A stretch of DNA of 64,000 nucleotides, taken from assembly GCF_007655135.1 (NCBI RefSeq), contig NC_045131.1, forward strand, positions 28,442,001-28,506,000. Reading direction: 5' to 3'. Below the pieces are notes generated by a model. That model did no database searches. It worked only from the letters and a program-made list of their open reading frames with translations, and was not told the origin of the DNA. Below, piece after piece: positions 1 to 12,880 of the stretch. Within the stretch, counting starts at the first letter, position 1. Every line of letters begins with the position of its first letter. A program made the translations under genes and the position numbers. Source of the DNA: Punica granatum. Lineage: Eukaryota > Streptophyta > Magnoliopsida > Myrtales > Lythraceae.

Positions 1-555
1 CGGAGTACGCGATGGAGGGGTTGTTTTCGATAAAATCTGATGTGTACAGTTTTGGAGTCGTGCTGTTGGAGATCGTTTCTGGGAAAAGAAACAGCAGCTT
101 CTATCAGGAGAATCCGTCTTGCAGCCTAGTTGGCCTTGTAAGGGAGCCATTGTACCAATTCACCTCAATTGGCATTGGACTATAGTCAGCCATAATTGTT
201 GCTCCTTTAAATTCCATGCTAAATCACTAAAAATATTTCATTATTACAGGTTTGGGAGTCGTGGCAAAAGGGATCATCTTTGGACATTGTCGACCCATCA
301 ATGGGCAATATGTATTCCGATTGCGAGGTTTTGAGATGCATCCATATCGGATTGCTCTGCGTGCAAGAATTTGCCATGGATAGGCCTACCATGTCAGCAG
401 TTGTGTTCATGTTAGGAACCAACGTGAGGCTTCCTTCCCCGATGCCGCCTGCTTTCGCTTTCAAGAGGATACAGGGCAGATCCGACGTCTCTTCCTCTGG
501 TGAAAAGGCCAACTCAGTAAACGACATGTCCCTTACTGTTGTCGAAGCCCGTTAA
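1..555 (+). CDS. S-domain (G-type lectin) receptor-like Ser/Thr kinase, last two exons (gene A)
   Basis: This is the 3' end of a plasma-membrane receptor kinase; the 5' part lies left of the window. The first exon piece (1-137, two bases left over from a split codon, then [18 protein letters not shown]) is kinase subdomains VIII-IX. A GT-AG intron (138-249) separates it from the last exon (250-555), which has the WDLW-like start, the [14 protein letters not shown] segment of subdomain XI and the C-terminal tail typical of S-receptor kinases, ending VEAR-stop. Both splice positions and the tail match gene B (41452-44798), so the two are tandem paralogues. I see no frameshift or stop in the visible part. 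Ligand and pathway cannot be told; the family acts in cell-surface signalling, often in defence. Intactness upstream is unknown. Confidence 0.93.
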
Positions 556-883
556 ACTAAATAGCCTTCTAGAAATGGTACATTATGCAAGTGGATCTAG
601 AATCTCTTGTTGTGAGAAGATGCTAATTTGAGATATATCTCATACCATTTTGCTGTGCTTGAAGAGCTGGATTTGAAACTTAAAGACAACCATTAATTAA
701 GAGGATACTGCTTCCAGGTGTCTGATTAATCGGGTGCTGGACTCATGATATCTCTACAAATGCAAATTCCCATACTCCCTTGATTCTTCATCTTTTCACT
801 GCTATCCAAGGTATTAGTATATTGAGCAACTGGTAATTATAGCCCTCAATCATTGTAAATCATCTATCAACAGAAATTTACTT
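556..883. other. 3' flank of kinase gene A
   Basis: AT-rich non-coding DNA between the kinase stop and the EF-hand relic. The first 200 bases loosely resemble the 3' flank of gene B. I see no gene or recognisable element. Confidence 0.5.
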
Positions 884-1157
884 TGCGTGGTCAAGAAGCT
901 TGGGTTAGAAGAGTTCATGGAGGAACTAGGCAAAGGATTCTGCCTACTGATGGACTACGACAAGAAGGTGATCACATTTGAGAGCCTAAAAAGGAACCTG
1001 GCGTATGAGCAACAAGGATGTGAGGTCCATGCTCGGGAAGGCATTTCAGACAAAGACAGGGCTTGAAGTGAGAGGAAGTTTTGCATTTTTATGTTCGGAG
1101 TTGATGAAAGGTTCAGGAGGAATTGTCGAAAGAAGCCATTTATATTGACAATTTCCA
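884..1157 (+). pseudogene. Relic of a PBP1/KIC-like calcium-binding EF-hand protein
   Basis: Translation gives VKKLGLEEFMEELGKGFCLL, then MDYDKKVITFESLKRN, which has the spacing of plant PINOID-binding protein 1 / KIC-type single EF-hand proteins (EKLG..F..EL..GF.LLMD...G.IT.ESLKRN). A second piece reads SNKDVRSMLG and then, after a frame change and a stop, a degenerate match to the EF-hand loop and the EFCVLMFR region. The intact family is about 110-125 residues; here the middle is lost and the N-terminus is not recognisable. The same relic lies behind gene B (45880-46170), so it belongs to the duplicated unit. The assignment rests on remembered family sequence and should be confirmed by alignment. 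Confidence 0.7.
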
Positions 1158-1267
1158 GGTTCCCCAAATCTACTTCGTCATTTTGCCGTAATCCCTTTCC
1201 TTTTTCCCCTAATGGAATTAATTCTGACGTTGTTTCATGAATGAACATATGTACCCTGCAACATATT

Positions 1268-1376
1268 ATTGAAATATGTTGTCCCACAAATATTGAAAAA
1301 GAAACCACAAGTTTAGATGATGCTTGAATCTAGCAACCTATGAGCTTAACCTTTTGAATTGGAAATGACCCCAATC
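1268..1376 (+). repeat. Truncated TRIM LTR
   Basis: About 110 bp matching the TRIM LTRs at 39900 and 40343 (shared core AAAGAAACCACAAGTTTA and the 'AACCTAT..GCTT..AGCTTTT' stretch). It stops before the usual TTTTACA end, where other repeat DNA begins at about 1377. Confidence 0.65.
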
Positions 1377-1425
1377 GTGTAAGACCCGGCTAATGCACAA
1401 GGATACAATTATATATATATATATA

Positions 1426-2298
1426 TGTCATGACTCGAAATTTCAACAGAATTTCCCTTATATTTTCTCGATATTCAATATCACATAAACTATTTATATA
1501 AAACATGGTTTCCACAACTCCCAACAACATACAACCAACCCAAGAAACTCTAATATGTATATACTTCCGAAGATAGTACTTTTTCTCAACCATATCACTA
1601 AACCAACTAAACAAAAATTTCATGACGTAACATAACTATAACATTCTACAAAAACTTACTACTTATACTATGAGCGGGTCTAACTGCCAAAAATCCTTCA
1701 CGCTGATTCTCGATATCCAAAAAGTTTTGCTTTGCTGTTAGTTAAGCTCCTAACTCATCTAAAAAATATATGCAAGGTATAAGCTGCATCTCAATGGGCA
1801 CTATATTTCAAAGTAAAATAAATTATTTTTAAATAATAATTATATATTTTTAAACGACTAAGTGTTCATATAGATGATACTAGTATACCGAAGTCCGTCA
1901 TTTAATTCACTAATACAACGTCGTATACATTATCCACAAATACTTACTAACTTGATTCTTAAACAATCAATCATATTTATAACCATATAATAATAGTAAA
2001 ATTAGTCATTAACTCAACATCACTTAACATTCATACACTGACTATATTCAATTCTAACAAACAACACGGCTTTCACAGAATAACTTCAGACAGCCTCAAC
2101 AATCAACACATCTATAGCAATCAGATCAGACAAACAATAAACAACACAATCAATCAATATAGTCATAGGGTTGCATTTCTTCGTAACAGAGTTGTGACGG
2201 TACCGTGACCCTGCATATCTCAAATAATTTATTTGCATGTCTTCATAAACATATCTCATAAGCGGGGGCTGCCCATTATCCTCCGACAGTAAGAGTCT
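1426..2298 (-). mobile_element. Family-L LTR fragment L1 (left end)
   Basis: It begins TGTCATGACTCGAAATTTC, the recurrent left end of family L, and runs through the conserved block 'CATAGGGTTGCATTTC' to 'CTCATAAGCGGGGGC' and the degraded '(GC)GGTAAGAGT' motif. There it is cut by the next LTR (L2), just where its minisatellite should start. Orientation is minus: the right end of complete copies reads TGTGAGACC on the minus strand, and a primer site is adjacent to the left end in copy L4. Confidence 0.7.
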
Positions 2299-4234
2299 TA
2301 TCACGACCTGAAATTTTAGCAGAGTCTTCCCTAAATTTTCTCGATGTCCATTATCACATAACTATTCACATAAAATCTGCTTTCCATAAACTTTCAAAAT
2401 ATATAACCAATCTAGCAAACTCTAATACGTATATATACTTCTCAAGAGATTTTTTTTTCGCACCCACGTTAGTAATCCAACTAAACAAAATTTTCAGATC
2501 GTAACATTTTCAAATACATTCTATACAAAAAGAATATTTATCAAATAACTAAGATCCCTACCTAGTTCTCTAAGATGATGTTCAAAAAATTTCTCCTGGC
2601 TCATTTGAAAAATATATACAAGGTGTGAGCTGCAACTCGGTGAGTACTATATTCCAAAGTAAAATGAATTATTATTAAATACATATTTAATTACAAACAA
2701 TCAAACATTCAAATAAACTATACAATAACATCCAATCCAACTATCAACTCAACCGCACACATATATGGTATATACATATATATATATATGTATACACAAA
2801 CTATATTAATAATTTTATCCAGTATAGTAACAAAATTTAAGTCCTACTAACGAATACACATAACTCTTCCAACCATTTCTCTAATATCCAATATCACATA
2901 AATATCAAATATCCATTCATTCAGCATTCCATCGCAAATCACAACACAATCACTTGACAGATCAAGCTCTAGCACTCCACCCGCATTCAAGTATAAGAAT
3001 ATGTTCATACAAGCTCAACATTCATCACATCCATTAAAATTCAATCCGAACAAACAATGCACAACACTAGTCAACAATATAGGCATAGGATTGCATTTTC
3101 TTGCAACAGAGTCATAACGATACTGTGATCCCACACCTCATTTATATCATCATCAACTCCCAATATCCATCTCATAAGCGAAGACCGCCTATTAACCTAT
3201 GGCGGTAAGAGTTGACCTCAATTTATATTCCGTCGGGTCCAACGACCGATCGGGCCCCTTTTTTTATTCCACCGGGTCCAGCGATCGATCTGGCCCATAT
3301 TTATATTTCGCCGAGTCAAGCGGCCGATATGGCCCATATTTATATTCCGCCGGGTCCAGCGGCCGATATGGCCCATATTTATATTCCGCCGGGTCTAGCG
3401 GCCGATCTGGTCCATATTTATATTTCGCCGGGTCTAGCGGTCCCATATTTATAATCAAATAACAATCACAAGTACAATCAACTGCAACCATACCATATGA
3501 TATCATATACCCACACCAAATTTTTATTCTCAAACTATCACAATATTTCATTTAATAATAACATCCAGACAATTCATGTCTCATATAATGACATCAGAAT
3601 CCATCACTTATCCTATATCCACATAAATCAATTTATACGCTACATACAATTATTACCAACTAAAGTTATTGCAATGATCACAATAATCACATAACCTCAA
3701 ACAGATAACTACAACACAAACAAAAAACATCTGTCAAATCCTCTTATTATAATCAATCCTATTAATCCCACCAACATTACCATCCACTTAACGTATTATA
3801 TATTTATATAAACATATATATATATATATATCATTTCACAATAGAATAATGTACTCACATAACATACATATATATATCATTTCACAATGGAATGAAATAC
3901 TCACTAAAACCCCTAAAAAAATAGCTCAATGAGTCGAGCCTTCCGGATGTACAATCTCGATCTTCTCAGCCCCTATTAAGTTCAAGCATAAATGTTAAAT
4001 AATATGCTAAATAAAAGTATAGCTATACATCAGTTCAACACCCTTGTTACTACGTTGATATAGCTATAACATAAGATGTTCCTAATTAACAAGTGCTTTT
4101 CCCTCTCTCTTTCGGTTTCCGACAACTCTCTAAATGGGGCACAATGCAAAATGATATGTATATACATAACTCAAAGCACATCGACTTGCCTCATATGTAC
4201 GTGAGATGTCCATATCATATAACATATTGAAATC
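2299..4234 (-). mobile_element. Family-L LTR fragment L2
   Basis: It starts TATCACGACCTGAAATTTT (TG mutated to TA, as in copy L8) inside L1. It holds the usual order: left end, 'GTGAGCTGCA-CTC-GTGAG' block, minisatellite at 3225-3450, and the '(T)TTCACAATGGAATGAA-TACTCAC' block. It lacks the purine/pyrimidine right part and the GGTCTCACA right end, being replaced by L3 at 4235. No coding capacity. Confidence 0.7.
3225..3450. repeat. 39-bp minisatellite, about 5.5 units
   Basis: Units follow the pattern TTTATATTCCGCCGGGTCCA then GCGGCCGATCTGGCCCATA, 39 bp each with some shorter edge units. The open frames across it exist only because 39 is a multiple of 3. Confidence 0.95.
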
Positions 4235-7200
4235 TGCCACGACTCGAAATTTCGATAGAACTTTTCCTAAATTTCATCAAATCCATTATCACATAAAGAA
4301 TTTTCACATAAAACTTACTTCTCATAAATTTCCAAAGTATATAACCAATCCATCAACTCTAATAGGTATATACACTTTTCCAGAGATTTCTTTTTCGCTC
4401 TCCCATCAGTGGTACAACTAAACAAAATCTTCAGGTCGTAACATTCTAAAGTCCATTCTATACAAAAAGGATATCTAATCAAATAACTAAGGTTCCTACC
4501 TAGTTCTCCAAGCTGATCCCCGATATCAAAAAGTGGTTCCTCCGCGCAATTGGAAACTTATCTGGAAAAATGTATGTAGGGTGTGAGCTGCATCTCAGTG
4601 AGCACTAAATTCCAAAGCGAAATGAATAATATTAAGTGATAAATATATTTTAGACAACCAAATATTCATATAGATAGTAGTAGCATAACCAAGTCTATCA
4701 ATTAATTTACCAACACGACATATTAGACAATACGTACAAATGATTACTAAGTTCATTCATCAACAATCAATTGCCCTTATAACCATATAACTATTATTAT
4801 AATTAACCATTAACCCAACATTATCTTGCACTCATAGCCTAGCTAAATCAAATTAGCAAACAATACGGCTTCCACGTAATAATTTAGACAATCATAATAA
4901 TCATCACATTTACAGCAATCCAATCAAACAAACAACATACAACTCAACCAAATCAATATAGTCATACGTTGCATTCCTTCGCAATAGAGTTGTGACGATA
5001 CTGTGACCTCGCACTTCTCGCTCACATCATTCTCAACTCCCAATATCCATATCTCATAAGCGGGGGCCGCCTATTAACTTCTGGCGGTAAGAGTTGACCT
5101 CAATTTGTATTCCGCCGGGTCTTAGCGGCCGATCAGGTCCTTTTTTCTATTCCGCCGGGTCCAGCGACCGATCAGGCCCCTATTTATATTCATTCGGGTC
5201 CAGCGGCCGATCATGCCCCAATTTATATTCCGCCGGGTCCAGCGGCCGATCAGGCCCTATTTGTATTCCGCTGGGTCCAGCGACCGATCTGGCCCATTTT
5301 GTAATCCGTCGAGTCCAACGGTCCCATGGCTATAGTCAAACAACAATCACAAGCACAGTCAACTGCAGCCATGCCATCAGACATCATAAGCCCACACCAA
5401 ATCCATATTTCCAAATTTTCGCAATCTCCGCATACACAACCACAATCCCAATCATAATGAATCACATTATCAGCATATACTTCATACGCAATCCACATAT
5501 TCAATCACCCTGCATATCCCAAATCAAGGTGAAACATAAAAGGCCATATTTCTCAGATCCTTTCCCACAACATTGCAAGACTGATTCCTTAATCTAACTA
5601 CCACTATATTCGTCTTAAACAATTTATATAATTATAACACATAATTTCACGAGGAAATAGAGTATTCATATAGCATACTATAATTATATATATCATTTCA
5701 CAATGGAATGAAGTACTCACCGACAACTCCAAGAAAAACAGCTCATTGGATCAACCCTTTTAGTGCTAGGATTCAGTCTCCGCGATCCCTATTATTCGCA
5801 TACCTTTGATTAGATAATAAAAATATAGCAACATCACAGGAACTTCCAATATCTCCCACAATCTTCACTAGAAACCTATTATTTCCAATGAGTCCCGGTT
5901 TATGTATATTGTATTCATTATGCCCATTTCTAATTATGAAGTTAACCTCATTGAAATCTACTCGCTCTAAAAGCACACACTGACCAGTTACGAGTTACAT
6001 TCCCAATTAAGAATTTAACCTCATTAAAACCAATTTAAAGAGACATAATCATCCTTTGTAAAATGCTCACCCTAACCAACTTCAACAAGCAACATAAATC
6101 AAAAGGGCTACTAACAATCGATGAAGTAGTACCATTCAACCTAAACGGAATACTTAGGTCAGCACTATCCATAAATCTAATAGGAAATAAAACCAAACAA
6201 TAACAGTTACTCTTACAATGCTTTCAATACACCTCAACTAGTTTGGTATATTTCCCTTAGTCATCCACTAAAGCATAATTCCTCTCTGACAATTCATTCA
6301 GACAATATTAAAGCAATTTCTTAAGAAGATCAATTCCACGCATAGGCAACTCAAACAACAAGAGCAACGGATAATAAGGTGCTTAAACCATATTTCAAAT
6401 GTTTTAAAACAACAACAAATTTCTCCTCAATAACCTCACCAATCCTGGCTCGTATCCTAACATAATAACACACCAAAACATGTAACTTAAGGGCATGCTC
6501 TGCTATTTTACATAGGTGGATAAGCAAGACCACCTCTAACTTGTCAATCTACAATCCACTTAATCATGATTGTAGCTCACCAAATGGAATGCATATATGA
6601 GCAAGAGAAGCATCTTACAGTACAAAACTTATAAAATCAATCTCACTTAATCTAATTACTTCAACTACAGATAATTAAACAAAGCTAAATCCATAGATAT
6701 TTCCATCTTTTATCCAACCAATTAAATCAATTGGAATCATCATACATAAAATGAGAACAAGAATTCAATCTTGCAATTTTTTTCCTAATATTGATCAAAA
6801 TCATCCGAATTTCATAGAATCAATTCATAGAAATGCCAATTCAACTCAGCCACCACACGTCAAATTTATAGCTAGACAACCACATAATCTCAACATATAA
6901 CTCAATTCTCTGTTAATCATATCCAATCAGCCCCCTTCACTATCGAATTAATCGAACCCTAGCTGAGTTAAGATGAAAGAAGAATAACTTAATCAGCACC
7001 TAATCATAATGAATAAGAATGTCTAAGGTGAGAAGAATCAACTTACTTCAAGAACCCGAGCCTAGCCTTCCTCTCCCCCTTGGTTCCTTCCTCAGCTCAC
7101 TCTGTTCTGTCTCTTTCTTCTCCCATCCTCTGTTTCTCTATTTCTCCCTTAACTCCCGCAGCATAATAGAAGGAGGGAAGAAAAAGAAAGCAACAGAACA

Positions 7201-7410
7201 GAACAAGAAGGAAAGAAGAAGAAGAAGAAGAAGTGAATGGTAACTCATGTCTTCGTTCCTTTTCTTTCCTTAACTTTCTCTGTCTCTCTTTCTATCTCTT
7301 GCTCTGTTTTCTTCTTCAGATTTTCCAGCCCAAAACGAAAATCTAAATAAGGAAAAGAGAAAAGTCAATGGCGGTGGATTTGGGGTGAGCTGGGGGAGGA
7401 GATGGGAAAG
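4235..7410 (-). mobile_element. Family-L LTR L3 (left LTR of an element with L4)
   Basis: It starts TGCCACGACTCGAAATTTC and is highly similar along its whole length to L4 (8229 onward): offset about 3990 before the minisatellite and exactly 3952 after it. Similarity stops at 7410 (GGGAAAGAA), short of the standard GGTCTCACA right end, so the right part was lost. It contains a minisatellite (5096-5330) and a stretch near 7080-7340 rich in CT and AG tracts that spawns short spurious reading frames. With the primer site at 8212-8224 this is the 3' LTR of a minus-strand element. Confidence 0.75.
5096..5330. repeat. 39-bp minisatellite, about 6 units
   Basis: Same unit as at 3225. It has one more 39-bp unit than the matching array in L4 (9087-9290), which fully explains the offset change between the two LTRs. 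Confidence 0.95.
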
Positions 7411-8211
7411 AAATTCCAACGAGTTAAGCATCTACTTTCCAATTTAGTTCTTCGATTTACTTATTACCATCGAACTCACACGGATTACATATTCAGGCAC
7501 AAGAAGAAATCAAGTCGCTAGCACATTCATAACACATCCATAACAAACTGATTTCAAGCCCAAATCACTACTTAAGGTGATTCTCCAAATTCCGATTCCG
7601 ATAAGTCTCCTAAACAATCAAAATAAACCACATAACATACGCTTTTCTATTATTCTTGACCCCCAGATCATCCTTGTCTGACTTTCTTCCTCTTCCGAGC
7701 TCCTAATCAAACTCTCTATCACTGTGTTTCTCCCAAGCATAACAATCCTCTCAAACATAAGCCAACTCAACTTATAATTATCCAAGAATATATGTATGCA
7801 CGTGCAAAAGTCTATATTTTCATTATTTACCAAAAGAAAGAAGGAGATTATAAACATGGCAGCAAATATTTAATTCAATCAGAGATCCAAATAATATTCC
7901 GACAAACTAAATCAAATATATATGTGCTCAAAGAATTGCAAGCACTTCTGTAAAACTTGATATGAAAAACCTAATCGCTTAATGATATTTCCAATCCTCG
8001 ATTGCTTAGTATCCATTTCCGTATTGTGCAGTGCAAATGTAAATTTCAACAAGCAGACATAAGCCGATGCTTATTCAATAACAAATCCAAAGCATAAACA
8101 ACTCAATTAACAAGCATAGAATTCGAAGGAATCCTAGCAAAATCACCACAATTATCCAAAAATTACTCGGGGATCAAGCTTCAACTTAAGTCTACAGGAT
8201 CTCCTAACCTA
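7411..8211 (-). mobile_element. Internal region between L3 and L4, no gag or pol
   Basis: About 800 bp of AT-rich sequence flanked by two near-identical LTRs. I find no gag, protease, reverse transcriptase or integrase motif on either strand. An 80-codon minus frame (7618-7857) has no recognisable domain. The layout suits a non-autonomous or internally deleted LTR element. Confidence 0.6.
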
Positions 8212-8224
8212 GGCTCTGATACCA
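8212..8224 (-). other. Primer-binding site, initiator Met tRNA type
   Basis: The minus strand reads TGGTATCAGAGCC, complementary to the 3' end of plant initiator tRNA-Met. It lies four bases inside the LTR L4 boundary. This fixes family L as a reverse-transcribed LTR element in minus orientation. Confidence 0.85.
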
Positions 8225-8228
8225 AAAT

Positions 8229-11200
8229 TGTCACGACCCGAAATTTCAATAAAACTTTACCTAAATTTCATCGAATCCATTATTACATAAAAAAATTTTC
8301 ACATAAAACTTACTTCTCATAAATTTCAAAAGTATATAACCAATCCATCAACTCTAATAGGTATATACACTTTTCCAGAGATTTCTTTTTCGCTCTCCCA
8401 TCAGTGGTACAACTAAACAAAATCTTTAGGTCGTAACATTCTAAAATCCATTATATACAAAAAGGATATCTATCAAATAACTAAGGTTCCTACCTAGTTC
8501 TCCAAGCTGATCCCCGATATCAAAAAGTGGTTCCTCCGCGCAGTTGGAAACTTATCTGGAAAAATATATATAGGGTGTGAGCTGCATCTCAGTGAGCACT
8601 AAATTTCAAAGTGAAATAAATAATATTAAGTGATAAATATATTTTAGACAACCAAATATTCATATAGATAGTAGTAGCATAACCGAGTCTATCAATTAAT
8701 TCACCAACACGACATATTAGACAATACGTACAAATGATTACTAAGCATACATCAACAATCAATTGCCCTTATAACCATATAACTATTATTAGAATTAACC
8801 ATTAACCCAACATCATCTTGCACACATAGCCTAGCTAAATCAAATTAGCAAACAATATGGCTTCCACGTAATAATTAGACAATCATAATAATCATCACAT
8901 TTACAGCAATCCAACCAAACAAACAACATACAACACAACCAAATCAATATAGCCATAGGTTGCATTCCCTCGCAACAGAGTTGTGACGATACCGTGACCC
9001 CGCACTACTCGCTCACATCATTCTTAACTCCTAATATCCATATCTCATAAGCGGGGGCCGCCTATTAACCTCTGGCGGTAAGAGTTGACCTCAATTTGTA
9101 TTCCGCCGGGTCTTAGCGGCCGATTAGGTCCCTTTTTCTATTTCGCCGGGTCCAGCGGCCGATCATGCCCCAATTTATATTCCGCCGGGTCCAGCGGCCG
9201 ATCAGACCCTATTTGTATTCCGCTGGGTCCTGCGGCCGATCTGGCTCATTTTCTAATCCGCCGGGTCCAGCGGTCCCATGGCTATAGCCAAACAACAATC
9301 ACAAGCACAGTCAACTGCAGCCATGCCATCACACACCATAAGCCCACACCAAATCCTTATTTCCAAATTTTCGCAATCTCCGCATACACAACCACAATCT
9401 CAATCATATTGAATCACATTATCATCATATACTTCATACGCAATCCAAATATTCAATCACCCTGCATATCCAAAATCAAGGTGAAACATAAAAGGTCATA
9501 TTTCTCATATCCTTTCCCACAACATTGCAAGACCGATTCCTTAATCTAACTACCACTATATTCGTCTTAAACAATTTATATAATTATAACACATAATTTC
9601 ACGAGGAAATAGAGTATTCATATAGCATACTATAATTGTATATATCATTTCACAATGGAATGAAGTACTCATCGACAACTCCAAGAAATACAGCTCATTG
9701 GATCAACCCTTTTAGTGCTAGGATTCAGTCTCCGCGATCCCTATTATTCGCATACCTTTGATTAGAAAATAAAAATATAGCAACATCACAGGAACTTCCA
9801 ATATCTCCCACAATCTTCACTAGAAACCTATTATTTCCAATGAGTCCCGGTTTATGTATATTGTATTCATTATGCCCATTTCTAATTATGAAGTTAACCT
9901 CATTGAAATCTACTCGCTCTAAAAGGACACACTGACCAGTTACGAGTTACATTCCAAATTAAGAATTTAACCTCATTAAAACCAATTTCAAGAGACATAA
10001 TCATCCTTTGTAAAATGCTCACCCTAACCAACTTCAACAAGCAACATAAATCAAAAGGGCTACTAACAATCGATGGAGTAGTACCATTCAAGCTAAACGG
10101 AATACTTAGGTCAGCACTATCCATAAATCTAATAGGAAATAAAACCAAACAATAACAGTTACTCTTACAATGCTTTCAATACACCTCAACGAGTTTGGTA
10201 TATTTCCCTTAGTCATCCACTAAAGCATAATTCCTCTCTGACAATTCATTCAGACAATATTAAAGCAATTTCTTAAGAAGATCAATTCCACTCATAGGCA
10301 ACTCAAACAACAAGAGCAACGGATAATAAGGTGCTTAAACCCGATTTCAAATGTTTTAAAACAACAAAAAATTTCTCCTCAATAACCTCACCAATCCTGG
10401 CTCGTATCCTAACATAATAACACACCAAAACATGTAACTTAAGGACATGCTCTGCTATTTTACTTAGGTGGATAAGCAAGACCACCTCTAACTTGTCAAT
10501 CTACAATCCACTTAATCATGATTATAGCTCACCAAATGGAATGCATCTATGAGCAAGAGAAGCATCTTACAGTACAAAACTTATAAAATCAATCTCATTT
10601 AATCTAATTACTTCAACTCCAGATAATTAAACAAAGCTAAATCCATAGATATTTCCATCTTTTATCCAACCAATTAAATCAATTGGAATCATCATACATA
10701 AAATGAGAACAAGAATTCAATCTTGCAATTTTTTTCCTAATATTGATCAAAATCATCCGAATTTCATAGAATCAATTCATAGAAATGCCAATTCAACTCA
10801 GCCACCACACGTCAAATTTACAGCTAGACAACCACATAATCTCAACATATAACTCAATTCTCTGTTAATCATATCCAATCAGCCCCCTTCACTATCGAAT
10901 TAATCGAACCCTAACTGAGTTAAGATGAAAGAAGAATAACTTAATCAGCACCTAATCATAATGAATAAGAATGTCTAAGGTGAGAAGAATCAACTTACTT
11001 CAAGAACCCGAGCCTAGCCTTCCTCTCCCCCTTGGTTCCTTCCTCAGCTCACTCTGTTCTGTCTCTTTCTTCTCCCATCCTCTGTTTCTCTATTTCTCCC
11101 TTAACTCCCGCAGCAGAATAGAAGGAGGGAAGAAAAAGAAAGCAACAGAACAGTACAAGAAGGAAAGAAGAAGAAGAAGAAGAAGAAGTGAATGATAGCT

Positions 11201-11450
11201 CATGTCTTCGTTCCTTTTCTTTCCTTAACTTTCTCTGTCTCTCTTTCTATCTCTTGCTCTGTTTTCTTCTTCAGATTTTCCAGCCCAAAACGAAAATCAA
11301 AATAAGGAAAAGAGAAAAGTCAATGGCGGTGGATTTGGGGTGAGCTGGGGGAGGAGATGGGAAAGAATGTCTGGCCACGTGGGGCCCTTTAAAGCCTTTC
11401 TTTATCTTTTATCTTTTTTTTTCTTTTTTTTTTCGTTTTTAAACTCACCA
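8229..11450 (-). mobile_element. Family-L LTR L4 (right LTR of the L3/L4 element)
   Basis: It starts TGTCACGACCCGAAATTTC and tracks L3 closely to about 11360. It then continues with the 'GGCCACGTGGGGCCC' and poly-T stretch seen in complete copies ('CCACGTGGACCCC' at 38600), and decays by about 11450 without the expected GGTCTCACA end. No target-site duplication can be assigned. Short frames around 10971-11195 repeat those in L3 and are non-coding. Confidence 0.7.
9087..9290. repeat. 39-bp minisatellite, about 5 units
   Basis: Same unit family as 5096-5330, one unit shorter. Confidence 0.95.
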
Positions 11451-12880
11451 ACCAAGAATAAAAGAAAAGGACAATGGAGATTTGAGGCGGTAGAAAGAGA
11501 TAACATGGAAGAAGATTGGATTTGGTGTGGCAAGTTCCACCATTAATAATACAACACCCTAATCAAATCAGTATTTTATTTCCATTTCTTTGGATTATTA
11601 TTATTATTTCCAGTTGTTCTAAAGCAATTGCTTAATTAAAAATAAACCTATACATAGTATACATTCTATATAAATATATATGTTTGAAAATACTACTCAT
11701 AAAGTAATTATGATTTACATAATATAATGTGTGTATATCAATATATATGTTTCTATGTATATATACGAAACTGTCGAGTTTCACAAAATCACTCGAGGAA
11801 AGCATAACAAAGCATAGAAATGACACTTCAATTGGCTTAAGAATATTGATTGGCCAAGCAAAAGCAACTTAACGTTAGAGAACAAGCTCGACTCAATACT
11901 CCGTAACCAACACAGCATCCATTTCAATGTTACTTCTATCAAGAATAACTCAAATTTTCATCTGATTTCACCACTTTATAATCATATAACCAACTCAATT
12001 GAAGATGATAGAGCGCAGCAACAACCAATTTCCTATCTACATCTTGTCATCTACTTACCTCATATTATAAAACAATAATTCCCAACTTCAAACTCTTTCC
12101 TTGAACTTCACAATAGGCAACCTCAATTAAACCCACGAGAAAATTTCTATGCGAAAACACTCTCCAAAGTCGAAACTGAATTGGCATTATTTGGAATTAT
12201 TTGACCAACCTCTAATTTGCAATTCTCAAAAAGCAAGATATATGCATTTATATATATACACACACGATATATGCATATATATCTGTATACATACGCCTGC
12301 ACACAGATATATATATATATATATACACACACACATACATACTTTCAAGAAGGCATAGATTGATCTTAAGAGCTTACTCCTCTAGTTGTTTAAGTAAAAT
12401 TCAACATAAAACAATCCGTATCAGCCACATGCAAGATAATCTAAAGAACAAATAGAATGAAGACAAACAAACACAACAAAGACAACTATTTCAGCTTGAA
12501 CATACCGAACCATATTGAGTATCTACGCAAATGCAAGTTTCAGCTTCAATTCTAAGGTTTCCTTCCCATATCCCGACTCTCCCTACTTCATTTCCCTCAA
12601 TTCTCCTCTAACTTGCACCTTAGCTCTCTTGCTTTCTCTCTCTCTCCCTCTCTCCCCCTCTGCTCTTCTCTCTTTCTTTTTGGTTTTTTTCCAGTAGAAA
12701 AATAGAGCAAGGAAGAAAAGGGGAGAAGTCAATGGCGGTGGGTTTGCTGGGGGAGGAAGGAAGGCCATGTCGGGCCTCTTGCTATCCTTTTTTTTTTTAA
12801 TTCTCCATCCACAAAAAAATTATGATAGATAATATACATGTATATTACATAAGCATATGCATGTGAAAAAATCAACCCGT
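11451..12880. mobile_element. Degraded family-L LTR pieces
   Basis: AT-rich sequence with TA-repeat runs (11670-11770, 12240-12330). The stretch 12540-12860 repeats the distal LTR module: CT-rich tract, 'GTCAATGGCGGTGG', a 'GGGGGAGGA' run, poly-T and TA-rich tail. No gene is visible; the small frames arise from TA and CT repeats. Confidence 0.5.

Noticed and set aside
884..1157. Calmodulin or a four-EF-hand protein for the relic
   Set aside because: The visible motifs have the spacing of single-EF-hand PBP1/KIC proteins and no second EF-hand follows.
7019..7243. Duplicated small gene (near-identical 74-codon frames at 7019 and 10971)
   Set aside because: Both are the same place in two LTRs, end in AAG/AGA microsatellite sequence and have no recognisable domain.
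8212..8224. Initiator Met tRNA-like match as a tRNA gene
   Set aside because: Only the 3' terminal 13 bases match and it abuts an LTR; it is a primer-binding site. The same holds at 40037 and 60725.
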